Below, piece by piece: positions 45,091 through 54,206 of a DNA stretch of 64,000 nt. Source of the DNA: Haladaptatus caseinilyticus (GTDB lineage: Archaea; Halobacteriota; Halobacteria; Halobacteriales; Haladaptataceae); the NCBI RefSeq assembly GCF_026248685.1, contig NZ_CP111037.1, forward strand, positions 310,001 to 374,000, in the 5' to 3' direction. The notes under the pieces are model-generated. The model did not search any database. It saw only the letters and a list, made by a program, of their open reading frames with translations, and was not told where the DNA came from. How positions within the stretch are numbered: the first letter of the stretch is position 1; each line of letters begins with the position of its first letter. The translations under genes and the position numbers were made by a program.

Positions 45091-46202
45091 GAGTCCAACG
45101 GAGGATTCGGTCGTCTTCGTTCGCTGGTAACCCGCGACCGTCCCCGGTTGCTGGTGGCGAAATACAGACCGTCGGGTCCAGCGACGACGCTTCGGAGACG
45201 GCCGAACTTGCCTTCGAACAGCCGTTCGTCGGATTCGACCGTCCGGCCATCGGAACCGAACCGCACTCGATGTAGGTGCTCACTCGCCAACGTTCCGAAG
45301 TAGAACGAACCGTCGTAGAACGCCGCGCTCGCCGGTGCGATGGTCGGGGTATACGACGCGAGAGGGTCGGTAAATGCTGGATCCTCGCTTTCACCGGTAA
45401 CGACCGGCCATCCGTAGTTGTTCCCCTGCTCTATGCGGTTGATTTCGTCGTCCGTATCGGGGCCGTGCTCGGTGCTGTACAGGGTGCCCATTTTCGGATG
45501 GAATGTAAGGCCCTCGGGGTTGCGGTGGCCGTAGCTGAACACCGCTCATTCGCAGTCGGGCACCGACCCATCGGGTTCGAGACGAAGAATCGAACCGTGT
45601 AGCGTCTCCGGGTTCTGTGCAAGTTCGGGTCGATCCGCATCACCGACCGAGGCGTAGAGATAGCCGTCCGGTCCGAAGGTGAGACGACCGCCCGTGTGTC
45701 GCTGTGCACCGGGGATATCGTCGAAAATCACGGCTTCACGTTCGAGGTCGCCGTCCGCGAGACGGTAGCGAAGGATGCGCTGTGAAATGCCGTCGTCCTC
45801 GTAGGTGTGAAACAGGTAAAGGTGCGGCGTAGTAGGGAAATCGGGGTGAAGCGTGAATCCGAGCAGACCGCCCTCACCGACCGCGTTCGTGTCGTCGATT
45901 TCGGCGAGGAACTCGACCCCATCGGAGTCGAGTCGATTGACGCGCCCCGACCGCTCAGTGAAGTAGAGCGTTGCGTCGGGTAAGAAATCAGTACCCCACG
46001 GGATTTCGAGGACGGTCGCAACCGTCTCGACGGCGGAATCCTGTTGAGCAGCACGTTCATCCATCTCCTGCAGTGAATCGGTGCGGGAGGCGTGAACGGA
46101 TGATTCGTGGTGTGCTCCGGACGTCGTGTTGCCGGTCACGACGCCAACCGAAAGGAGGACACCGGTACTGGCGAGGAGCTGTCTTCTGGTACTGGATGGC
46201 AC
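45091..46202 (-). pseudogene. PQQ-dependent aldose/sorbosone dehydrogenase, multiply disrupted
   Basis: It starts at ATG 46202 with a Tat motif (TRRQLLASTGVLL). The beta-propeller follows: LEIPWGTDFLPDATLYFTER, GEGGLLGFTLHPDF, GQRH-like AQRHTGGRLTFGPDGYLYASVGD. After GSVPDCE a TGA (45546-45548) interrupts, where homologues have about ten more residues. The same frame resumes at VFSYGHRNPEG. A further frameshift lies at a four-base C run (45142-45145; G on the coding strand): removing one G restores FATSNRDGRGLPANEDDRILRW. Two or three lesions suggest true decay of a secreted sugar dehydrogenase. Confidence 0.85.
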
Positions 46203-46384
46203 AGAATACCGAACACATTGATCAGGAATTAATTTTTACTAAATTTTAATAATTATCTAGAAAATCAGTGGTGAAGATAGTCGAACGAGGAACAGTTACC
46301 CGGAGAAACAGTGCATGGATTCGTTGCGATGCACATCCCATCAAATCATGATGACCCACTTCCAAGAAGTTTCGAGGCATTCGA

Positions 46385-46831
46385 CTACTTGAGTTCGATC
46401 ATAATTACGTCTCGGGGGTCACGTGTGCCTTGAATATAGCAAGTTCGGGTGGTGCGACGGACATCGAACACGTGGAACGAGACGACCAATCGACCTGCCG
46501 AAACCGTCGCCCGAAGAATCGGCCCGCGACTGGTCAGGGCGACGTATGGCGGGGCCGGGACTGGCGTTGCCTGCATCGAAAACCCGGCGGCGGAAACCGC
46601 CTCGGCGAGAATCGTTGAAAACACCGGCAGTAGTCCGGATTCGTGGAGTTCTCTCGATAGCGGTTCGACGACTTCCTCGCGGTCCGTGGTCGCCTGGAAG
46701 GTCGTTTCGCCGACTGTCGCCTCGTCGTTCCACGACTCGGCGACCCTGTCTGCACAGCGAATGACGGCGGTAATCGTTTCTTCGTGTTCGCCGAGGATGT
46801 ACTCGCGAATCGCTGTTTCCGGGTCGACCAT
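46385..46831 (-). CDS. conserved haloarchaeal hypothetical protein
   Basis: 148 residues from ATG 46831; the longer open frame upstream is not like coding sequence. It is a soluble alpha/beta protein with helix VDPETAIREYILGEHEETITAVIRC and a beta-rich end (GPILRATVSAGRLVVSFHVFDVRRT). It may belong to a DUF79xx-type haloarchaeal group, but I cannot confirm this. It diverges from the Spo0M-like gene by 97 bases. Confidence 0.65.
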   Translation of the reverse strand: MVDPETAIREYILGEHEETITAVIRCADRVAESWNDEATVGETTFQATTDREEVVEPLSRELHESGLLPVFSTILAEAVSAAGFSMQATPVPAPPYVALTSRGPILRATVSAGRLVVSFHVFDVRRTTRTCYIQGTRDPRDVIMIELK

Positions 46832-46928
46832 CGCTCTATGACGCGTCTTGAGGGGACAAAACCGTGTCGAACGATAGCATCCACAGGAGAGAAAGTTTAT
46901 ATCGGAATTGGATAGAACTTCCGATGGA

Positions 46929-47663
46929 ATGAGACGAATCCTCTCCCGCGTCGGAATCGGCTCCGCTCGTGTCGATACGGTCCTCCCGAAGACCACGCTC
47001 ACTGCAGGTGAATCCGTGCAGGCCGAAGTCCACGTCGAAGGTGGTTCGACCGAGCAGGAAGTAGACGCGATCTATTTCGCCCTGTTGACACGGTACAAAA
47101 CCGACGACAGCACCCGAACGGGCGTCATCGACAAGTTCCAGGTCGCGGACCCGTTCACGATCGCTCCGAACGAGGAGAAGACGTTCCCCATCACCATCGA
47201 CGTTCCCCTCGATACGCCCATTACTGCCGGTCGAACGAACGTCTGGCTCGAAACCGGTCTCGATATCGACTGGGCAGTTGACCCCGACGACAAAGACCCA
47301 GTTCAGATCGATCCCGGTCCACGACTCTCGACGTTCCTCGACGCGCTTGATTCGCTCGGATTCACCCTCCGAACCGCGAAATGCGAGAAAGCGCCCGGCG
47401 GACTGTTCTCAAGTCACCAGTTCGTTCAGGAACTGGAGTTCGTTCCCCACTCCGGCCCGTTTAGCGGCAAACTCGACGAGCTCGAAGTCGTCCCGACGGA
47501 AACCGAATCTGAACTCGAATCGAAGTTGGAAATCGACCGCAGAGGCGGCCTCCTCTCGGAAATGGCGGACATTGATGAGCGATGGACACAGCTTACGTTT
47601 ACGAACGAGAGCGCGAGCGAGATGAAATCGAAGCTCCACGACGAAATCGAGCGACACGCCTGA
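46929..47663 (+). CDS. Spo0M-like (sporulation-control / arrestin-fold) protein
   Basis: 244 residues from ATG 46929. The sequence begins RRILSRVGIGSARVDTVLPKTTLTAGESVQAEVHVEGG and shows two beta-sandwich halves, as in Spo0M of Bacillus and arrestin-like proteins. The pattern LPKTTLTAGE...EVDAIYFALLTRYK is characteristic of haloarchaeal members. Haloarchaea do not sporulate; the family probably scaffolds other proteins at the membrane or cytoskeleton, so the role is unknown. Confidence 0.88.
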   Translation: MRRILSRVGIGSARVDTVLPKTTLTAGESVQAEVHVEGGSTEQEVDAIYFALLTRYKTDDSTRTGVIDKFQVADPFTIAPNEEKTFPITIDVPLDTPITAGRTNVWLETGLDIDWAVDPDDKDPVQIDPGPRLSTFLDALDSLGFTLRTAKCEKAPGGLFSSHQFVQELEFVPHSGPFSGKLDELEVVPTETESELESKLEIDRRGGLLSEMADIDERWTQLTFTNESASEMKSKLHDEIERHA

Positions 47664-47681
47664 AATCGTTCATTCACGCCA

Positions 47682-48992
47682 CTAATCGTCGGACGATACC
47701 CCGACGCTCGGCCTGTCCCGCATATCAGTCCACACCCCGCTTTCGAGGTCGATGGCGTCGTTCCACTTGCCTGCCAGTGACGAGACTGCAAGGTCGCCAG
47801 TCACGTTGTTCATTGTCGCAATACGGCCCAAAATCGGGTCCACACCCGCGACGAAGCCGACGATTTCGAGCGGAAGGCCCGCGGCGTTCAGGATAATGGT
47901 GAGCATAATGAGCCCCGCACCGGGAACACCTGCGGTTCCGATACTGACGAGGACGACGGTTGCGAGGATGACGACTTGATCGGCGAGGCCGAGGGAAACG
48001 CCGACCACGTTTGCGGCAAACACTGCCGTCACTGCCTGCCGGATCGCGGCACCATCCATGTTGATGGTCGCACCGAGCGGAAGCGAAAAGCCATACACGC
48101 TCTCGTCGATGCGGAGGTGCTCCTCGGCATCGGTAATCGTCACCGGGAGCGTCCCGCTGGACGACCGAATGCTAAACGCCGTCACCATGGCGTCTCTCGC
48201 ACCGCTCAGGAACGCGAGCGGTGACTGCCCGAGTCCGGCCATCGTGATGAGACCGAGATACGTAACCGAGATGTGAATCGCAATTCCGAGCGCGATAACG
48301 CCGACGAGCGAAGCGAGCGAAAACAACGCGCCGACACCGTTTTGTCCGAGCGAGGATGCGACGAGGGCGAAGACACCGATAACTCCGAATTCCATCACGC
48401 CCCAGACGATGGCGAACAGTGCTTCGGTTCCCGCGTCGATAGCACGGAAGATCCCTTCGACGCCCTCACGGATTCGGGCGTCGTCGGTTTGGTCACGGAC
48501 GAGCGCGAGCGCGAGTCCGAACACGACGACGAAGAAGATGGTTGCGAGAAGGTCGCCATTTACCATCGCCGAGAGTGGATTTTCGGGGACGATTCCGAGG
48601 ATGACCTCCGAGAGTTGAGGAGCCTCCGCGGATTTCGCTTCCCCGCCGGTGAATTCGACGCCCGTTCCGGGGTTGATGAGGTTCGCGACACCCAACCCGA
48701 TGCCGGCGGCGATAGCAGTCGTCGCCATGTAGAGGAAGACGACAACGCCGCCGACTCGTCCGAGACGAGCCGGGGAGAGTCGCTTCATTCCCGAAATGAT
48801 GGTAAAGATGACCAACGGAACGACGAGCATCTTGAGGAGACGCAAGAAGAGATCGCCCACCGGTTGCAGGTTCGTCGCCGGTTGTCCGAACGAAAGGCCG
48901 ACAACCGCGCCGAGGACGAACCCCAGCGAGATTCGATACACGATCGGGACGGCACGATAGCGCCGCCATAGATTCCGAATTGTCGTACTCAT
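47682..48992 (-). CDS. dicarboxylate/amino acid:cation symporter (DAACS family)
   Basis: 436 residues from ATG 48992. Glutamate-transporter features are visible: the serine-rich hairpin SIRSSSGTLPVT, the transmembrane 7 motif GATINMDG (NMDG), and NNVTGD near the end, which lines the Na+/substrate site. About eight helices plus two re-entrant loops are expected. It imports acidic amino acids or C4-dicarboxylates with Na+ or H+. It is a single gene, convergent with Spo0M. Confidence 0.93.
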   Translation of the reverse strand: MSTTIRNLWRRYRAVPIVYRISLGFVLGAVVGLSFGQPATNLQPVGDLFLRLLKMLVVPLVIFTIISGMKRLSPARLGRVGGVVVFLYMATTAIAAGIGLGVANLINPGTGVEFTGGEAKSAEAPQLSEVILGIVPENPLSAMVNGDLLATIFFVVVFGLALALVRDQTDDARIREGVEGIFRAIDAGTEALFAIVWGVMEFGVIGVFALVASSLGQNGVGALFSLASLVGVIALGIAIHISVTYLGLITMAGLGQSPLAFLSGARDAMVTAFSIRSSSGTLPVTITDAEEHLRIDESVYGFSLPLGATINMDGAAIRQAVTAVFAANVVGVSLGLADQVVILATVVLVSIGTAGVPGAGLIMLTIILNAAGLPLEIVGFVAGVDPILGRIATMNNVTGDLAVSSLAGKWNDAIDLESGVWTDMRDRPSVGVSSDD

Positions 48993-49196
48993 GTGCGTTA
49001 TTACTAGCAGAATATTCAATTTCTGTCGAATGCGTCTAGTACTACCGGTATCTCAGACACCTTCGAAGCGTCAGTTCGACGATGATACCGTGGAACGCGG
49101 TAGCGTGGCGAGCAGCAACAGCTGACACGGTATGAAAACAGGTCGAACGGACGGGGAACGTGAACGCCAAGTGCGAGAGACGTAAAAATAGCGTTC

Positions 49197-49544
49197 GTGA
49201 GCGAGCAATCGGACTCCGATAAACCGCTTCGTGTCGAAGACGGCAAGGAACTCGACCGAATCATCGACCAACACGGCCTCGTCCTGGTCGATTGCTATAC
49301 GAAAGGTTGTACCCTCTGTCAGGCCATCGAACCGGTAGTCGGAAACGTCGCCCGAGTCACCGACGCGACGGTGGTGATGGTGAATCCGGCAAACGATCTC
49401 TCGCTTGTAGAAGAATATGCCATCCGGAGCGTTCCGACGCTCCTGTTGTTCGAAAACGGTCAACTCGTTGGTCGGATGGCGGACGGGTTTCAGGGAACGG
49501 ATGCAGTGGTCGAGTTCGTGAGAGCGACCACGAAACGAGAGTAG
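49197..49544 (+). CDS. thioredoxin-family protein
   Basis: 115 residues from GTG 49197. A thioredoxin fold has active site KGCTLCQ (C-x2-C with Thr-Leu between rather than Gly-Pro), the cis-Pro in SVPTLLLFENGQLV and a closing helix. The redox pair is complete, so it can reduce or form disulfides. It has no signal peptide and is cytoplasmic. It precedes tatA by 75 bases on the same strand. Confidence 0.9.
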   Translation: MSEQSDSDKPLRVEDGKELDRIIDQHGLVLVDCYTKGCTLCQAIEPVVGNVARVTDATVVMVNPANDLSLVEEYAIRSVPTLLLFENGQLVGRMADGFQGTDAVVEFVRATTKRE

Positions 49545-49619
49545 GGTCGTGAAGTCATTGTTATCCCTTAACAAGGAGCAAAAAACCTATAAATACCTAC
49601 GTGTGATTGTTTATCACAG

Positions 49620-49871
49620 ATGGTAGTTGAAACGATTCCGCTGTTCGGGCCGGTTCCCGGTGGGATGGAACTCGCGGTGATCCTGCTCATCGCAGTACTC
49701 CTGTTCGGTGCTAACAAGATTCCCAAACTCGCACGTTCCACGGGCGAAGCCATGGGCGAATTCAAGAAAGGACGACAGGAAGTCGAAACCGAACTCCGCG
49801 AGATGCAGGAGTCCGACTCGACGACCGATACGACGAGCGACTCGACCGTCGAAGCAGAGCCGGAAGCATAA
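49620..49871 (+). CDS. tatA: Sec-independent translocase subunit TatA/E
   Basis: 83 residues. One N-terminal membrane helix (GGMELAVILLIAVLLFGANKIPKLA) with the Phe-Gly hinge is followed by the amphipathic helix RSTGEAMGEFKKGRQEVETEL and an acidic tail; this is the TatA/TatE/TatB layout, and the single Glu in the helix suits TatA. TatA forms the protein-conducting part of the twin-arginine translocase. Four proteins in this window have Tat motifs, so this pathway matters here. No tatC is in the window. Confidence 0.9.
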   Translation: MVVETIPLFGPVPGGMELAVILLIAVLLFGANKIPKLARSTGEAMGEFKKGRQEVETELREMQESDSTTDTTSDSTVEAEPEA

Positions 49872-50006
49872 CCCGGATTCGGGGGGCGGCATATACTCGG
49901 CCCGACGATTTTTGGAGAATCAGTGGTACAGTGACTACTTCGACGCGAAAGTGTCCCCCGTTGGCCGACCACAACGGAAAAGTCACTCTCCCGCAAACGG
50001 AACACT

Positions 50007-50357
50007 ATGGCCGACGACACGACAGAGGCAGACAGCGACGACGCGAACGAACATTCCGAACAGTCAGGGTCGGGACTCGGGACGCTTCTCCTAGTCGGAT
50101 TTTCGTTTATCGCGGGCTACCTCGTCGGAAAGAGCCACGGAAGCGAGTCGAACCTGCGTGAAGGACTCGACGATTTCGGAAGGACCGAAAAAGGACCGAT
50201 GGAAATCGAGATACAGGGAACAGAAGATGAGTTGGCTGCTGAATCGGGAACTGAAGAGTTGGAGGACGAAACCGAACCTGAGACCGAAGAAGACGGGGAG
50301 GAGTCGGTCGCGGAGGAAGCGGAACCCGACGACGAAAACGAAGAAACGGAAGGCTAG
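50007..50357 (+). CDS. acidic single-helix membrane protein
   Basis: 116 residues from ATG 50007. A polar N-terminus, one hydrophobic segment (about residues 23-41, LGTLLLVGFSFIAGYLVGK), then a strongly acidic, low-complexity C-terminus of Glu/Asp. No domain is recognised. Its stop overlaps the last bases of the gamma-glutamyltransferase gene on the other strand. It follows tatA by 135 bases; a link with Tat is only suggested by position. Confidence 0.65.
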   Translation: MADDTTEADSDDANEHSEQSGSGLGTLLLVGFSFIAGYLVGKSHGSESNLREGLDDFGRTEKGPMEIEIQGTEDELAAESGTEELEDETEPETEEDGEESVAEEAEPDDENEETEG

Positions 50358-52024
50358 TATCCAGTAGCAGTACCGTCTTTTCGCGGTTCAGTCGCCCCGG
50401 AAAGCACACCGTTCTCGTTTCTCACTATCTGTGCACCGCCGAAAAGCGACGGCGGGAGTACCCGGACGTCGTGACCCTTTCGGACGAGTTTCGAAGCGAG
50501 GTTCCCATCGGTCCGTCCTTCGACTGCGAGCGTACCTTCCTCCCGGTAGCGCCATCGTGGGTGGTCGAGCGCAGCCTGGAGCGGCATATCGTAATCGACG
50601 ATGTTGGAAATCACCTGCGCGTGCCCTTGCGGTTGCATGTACCCCCCCATGACACCGAAAGCAGCCCAGTCGTCGTCGCCAAACCGTGCGAGCGCTGGAA
50701 CGAGGGTGTGGAACGGACGCTTTCCGGGTTCGAGACGGTTCGGATGGTCGGGATCGAGCGAGAACGATGCGCCGCGATTTTGAAGGCTGATACCGGTATC
50801 GCCAGCGACCAGTCCCGACCCGAATCCAGCGAACCGTGAATTGATGTACGAGACGACGTTGCCTTCGGCATCCGCAACGCAGAGCAGGACGGTGTCGGCG
50901 TCCTCGGCGTGTGCATCCGGAACGCCGAAACTCACGTCGTGATTCGTCTCGGTTCCGACGTGCTTTGCGCGTTTTTTTGCCCACGAATCGGACGCAAGTG
51001 GCGGGATTTTTTCGTACTCCGGGTCAGTGATGTACCGGTGTCCGTCGTGGAAGGCGAGTTTCATCGCCTCCGCGAAGTAATGAACGCGCTCCGGCGAGTC
51101 GAGCGGGTGGTCACCGGCACCGATCTCCTCGGCGATGTTGAGCGCCTCCAGCGCTATAAGGCCCTGATTGTTCGGTGGGAGTTCGAATATCTCCGTCCCT
51201 CGATACGTGGTCGAAACCGGGTCGATGAACTCGGGTTCAAACGAAGTGAGGTCGTCAACCGTTAGAAAACCACCCTCCGACTGGACTTCGTCGGCTATTT
51301 GCTCGGCGATATCGCCTTCGTACAGGACGTCCGCACCTTCCTCCGCGATTCGACGGAGACTTTCGCCGAGTCGGGGAAGTGTCATCGTCTCGCCGACGCT
51401 CGGGGCGGTTCCCTCCTTCAGATACGCCTCGCGGGCGTGATCGGATGTAAAAAGCGTTTCCGCGCCGGTCCAATGGGATGCGATGACCTCCGAGACGGGA
51501 TACCCACCAATCGCGTAATCGATAGCCGGTTGGAGTGTGTCACCGAGTGATAGAGTCCCGAGTTGCTCTACCGTCGCCTCCCACCCGCGTGCAGTCCCGG
51601 GAACGGTGACGGCGTGTGGTCCGAGAAATGGCATTCCGAGGGTATCCGTGTCATCGCTGTCATCGACCGCATATCCTCGGTTCTCCGGATACCACGACGA
51701 TGGGTCGTCGTGATTTTCAATAGCGGAACGAACGTTTTCGATGGTCGCATCGGCGGGCGCACCACCACAACTTCGCATCGCACCGACTTCGCCGTCGGCA
51801 GTGCGATAGAGTGCGAATACATCACCACCAAGGCCGGTACTCGTGGGCTCGACCACGTTGAGCGCGGCAGCAGTGGCGACGGCGGCGTCGAACGCATTTC
51901 CCCCATTCCGAAGAATCGAGACACCGGCTTGTGCCGCGAGGGGCTGGCTCGTCGCGACGATTCCGTTTGGCGCGTAGACAGTAGACCGTCGGGACGTGAA
52001 CCGATCCAAATCTGGTTTCGTCAT
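50354..52024 (-). CDS. ggt: gamma-glutamyltransferase family protein
   Basis: 556 residues without a signal peptide. It belongs to the Ntn-hydrolases that self-cleave before a Thr. The N-terminal part shows APNGIVATSQPLAAQAGVSILRNGGNAFDAAVA and STGLGGDVFAL. The likely nucleophile is T378 in DADTVLLCVADAEGN, followed by the small-subunit signatures SYINSRFAGFGSG and FHTLVPALARFGDD with GVMGGYMQPQGHAQV. It resembles the YwrD-like branch and hydrolyses or transfers gamma-glutamyl groups. It is divergent from the DUF1028 gene and close to the peptide ABC operon. Confidence 0.9.
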   Translation of the reverse strand: MTKPDLDRFTSRRSTVYAPNGIVATSQPLAAQAGVSILRNGGNAFDAAVATAAALNVVEPTSTGLGGDVFALYRTADGEVGAMRSCGGAPADATIENVRSAIENHDDPSSWYPENRGYAVDDSDDTDTLGMPFLGPHAVTVPGTARGWEATVEQLGTLSLGDTLQPAIDYAIGGYPVSEVIASHWTGAETLFTSDHAREAYLKEGTAPSVGETMTLPRLGESLRRIAEEGADVLYEGDIAEQIADEVQSEGGFLTVDDLTSFEPEFIDPVSTTYRGTEIFELPPNNQGLIALEALNIAEEIGAGDHPLDSPERVHYFAEAMKLAFHDGHRYITDPEYEKIPPLASDSWAKKRAKHVGTETNHDVSFGVPDAHAEDADTVLLCVADAEGNVVSYINSRFAGFGSGLVAGDTGISLQNRGASFSLDPDHPNRLEPGKRPFHTLVPALARFGDDDWAAFGVMGGYMQPQGHAQVISNIVDYDMPLQAALDHPRWRYREEGTLAVEGRTDGNLASKLVRKGHDVRVLPPSLFGGAQIVRNENGVLSGATEPRKDGTATGY

Positions 52025-52111
52025 ACCATGCCATACACGGAAACGGCCCTAAAATACCCACCAAATAGTTTCGGTGCCGGGTTTAGGGAAGCGTGATTAT
52101 ACTGGTATCGT

Positions 52112-52768
52112 ATGACGTTCTCGATCTGCGTTCGGGAAGAATCCGACGAGGGAACCAGTTTCGGAGTCGCCGTCTCGACCGACGCGCCGGCGGTTGGCGC
52201 ACTCGCGCCGTGTATCAGCCACGACGGGGTCATCAGCACTCAGAGTTTCGTCAACGTGTGTCTGGGCCGCCGCGGGATCGCGCTCCTCCCGGACATCGCC
52301 GTGGACGATGCGCTGAAAGGCCTGCTCGAGCAGGATGACCACAGCGACCTCCGACAGGTTCACGGACTCGATGTGCGCGGAAACGCCTTCGCCTATTCGG
52401 GAGACGGCTGTGACGGGTGGTTCGGCCACCGGGTTCACGAGGAACACGACCTCACGGTCGCCGGGAACATGCTCGTCGGGGAGGAGACGCTGGAGACGCT
52501 GGCCGAAACCTTCGTCGCGAGCGAGGGAGAGGACGACCTTGTCTCCAGACTCATCGATGCATTGGCCGCCGGAAAAGAAGCGGGCGGCGACAAACGCGGC
52601 CACACCTCCGCGGCGGTGATGGTGAAAGCACCACGAACCATGGCCCACCACGATTTGCGAGTCGATGCGCACGATGAACCGATCGCGGAACTCAAGCGTG
52701 TCTACGAAACCGCGAAGGAGGCGAGCGAGGGATTCAGTGAATCCTCGAAGGAGCGAATCTTCGACTAA
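52112..52768 (+). CDS. DUF1028 protein
   Basis: 218 residues. It matches the DUF1028 family: TFSICVREESDEGTSFGVAVSTDAPAVGALAPCISHDGVISTQSFVNV, GNAFAYSGDGCDGWFGHRV, AGNMLVGEETLETLAETF and DKRGHTSAAVMV. The family is thought to have an Ntn-hydrolase-like fold and is commonly found beside peptide transporters and gamma-glutamyltransferases; no activity is established. Here it is divergent from ggt, with its start 87 bases away, and convergent with the ABC operon. Confidence 0.9.
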   Translation: MTFSICVREESDEGTSFGVAVSTDAPAVGALAPCISHDGVISTQSFVNVCLGRRGIALLPDIAVDDALKGLLEQDDHSDLRQVHGLDVRGNAFAYSGDGCDGWFGHRVHEEHDLTVAGNMLVGEETLETLAETFVASEGEDDLVSRLIDALAAGKEAGGDKRGHTSAAVMVKAPRTMAHHDLRVDAHDEPIAELKRVYETAKEASEGFSESSKERIFD

Positions 52769-52886
52769 GAACGGCTCTGCTGGCTCGACAATCGTCGAAC
52801 CATGATCGGAGAAGTTAGATAGGAATCGACCGAAGTAGTCCGCACCTGTAGTACCGAAACGTCGTTCCGAAACCGTAGAAGGGTAG

Positions 52887-54206
52887 CTACACGGACCCGT
52901 CCGATTCCACTCGGTGGCAGGCCGCGGCGTGAGCCTCACCCGCTTGCACTACCTGCGGCGTTTCCCGCTCGCACGGTGACGGAAACGCCGCTATAACGGC
53001 CTCTTCCGCTTGATCGCGCCGTTCGGCCGCCAGTTCGGTGGCGGCCTTCCGAACCGCATCGACCGCCTCCGGTGGTAAGTCCGCCGAATCGCAGGGAAGC
53101 AACTGCGTCACGAGATACGACGCGACGCTCTCGTCGTCGGTTCGTTTCCCCTCCGCCGAAAGTCGCGTTTTCGCCGCGTGGGGGTCGAGTTCGCCCGACA
53201 AGACGCGATTTCGGAACGTGAAAGCGCTCCTGAATTCCTCCTCAGTTCCCGGCCAGTCGTCCGGCGGAATCACCATCGGACAACGAGTATGAAACCGGCA
53301 CCCGGACGGCGGATTCAGCGGTGAGGGAACCGTCCCTTCGAGGATGATTCGCTCGTCGCGGTCGCCGGGGTCGATTCGCGGCACCGCCGACAGCAACGAT
53401 TTCGTGTAGGGGTGCTGCGGGTCGTCGTACAGTTCCGCGACGGGAGCGGTTTCCACGATTTTTCCGAGATACATCACTGCTACGCGGTCCGCGACGTGAC
53501 GAACCACGCTCAGATTGTGGGCGATGAAGACGAGTGACAGGCCGAACTCGTCTTGTAGCTCATCGAGCAAGTTGAGGATCTGGGCCTGTACGGACACGTC
53601 CAGCGCGGACACCGGTTCGTCGGCGATTATGAGTTCTGGTTCCAGCGACAGTGCACGAGCGATACCGACGCGCTGTTGCTGGCCGCCGGAAAACTGGTTC
53701 GGGTAGCGGTCGATGTGCGCCGGTTTCAACCCGACTCGCTGGAGGAGTTCCTTCGCACGCTCCAGTCGTTCCTCCGCGTTGGCACCGATTCCGTGAACCT
53801 CCATCGGGGCGGTGAGGATTTCACCGACCGTCTGCCGCGGGTTCAGGGAAGCCAGCGGGTCTTGGAATATCATCTGGAGGTTCCGACGATACGGGCGCAT
53901 TTCGCTCGCCGACAGTTCGGTGATGTCCTCGCCGTGGTAGGTCACCGACCCCGCGGTCGCGTCGTGCAGGTTGAGAACCGTCCGACCGAGGGTGCTCTTT
54001 CCGCATCCCGATTCGCCGACGATTGCGAGCGTTTCACCTTCGTGAACCGTGAGGTCCACGCCGTCCACCGCCCGGACGCTTCCGGTTTCGCCGACCAATC
54101 GGTCGAGAACGCCGCTCGACTGGTCGAAGTGTTTTTTCAATCCGCGAACGGTCAAGAGCGGTTCGCCGTCGGTTCGTTTCTTGTGTTTTGTCGTCTGCAT
54201 GCTCAT
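52887..54206 (-). CDS. dipeptide/oligopeptide ABC transporter ATPase, DppF type
   Basis: 439 residues from ATG 54206 (MSMQTT). The ABC domain shows Walker [10 protein letters not shown], signature [15 protein letters not shown] and Walker [13 protein letters not shown]. The oligopeptide-binding C-terminal extension has the Cys-containing [10 protein letters not shown]; a further about 100 residues beyond it are longer than usual. It powers the peptide or nickel-type importer with DppD. The ATG overlaps the dppD-type stop (ATGA). Confidence 0.92.
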   Translation of the reverse strand: MSMQTTKHKKRTDGEPLLTVRGLKKHFDQSSGVLDRLVGETGSVRAVDGVDLTVHEGETLAIVGESGCGKSTLGRTVLNLHDATAGSVTYHGEDITELSASEMRPYRRNLQMIFQDPLASLNPRQTVGEILTAPMEVHGIGANAEERLERAKELLQRVGLKPAHIDRYPNQFSGGQQQRVGIARALSLEPELIIADEPVSALDVSVQAQILNLLDELQDEFGLSLVFIAHNLSVVRHVADRVAVMYLGKIVETAPVAELYDDPQHPYTKSLLSAVPRIDPGDRDERIILEGTVPSPLNPPSGCRFHTRCPMVIPPDDWPGTEEEFRSAFTFRNRVLSGELDPHAAKTRLSAEGKRTDDESVASYLVTQLLPCDSADLPPEAVDAVRKAATELAAERRDQAEEAVIAAFPSPCERETPQVVQAGEAHAAACHRVESDGSV

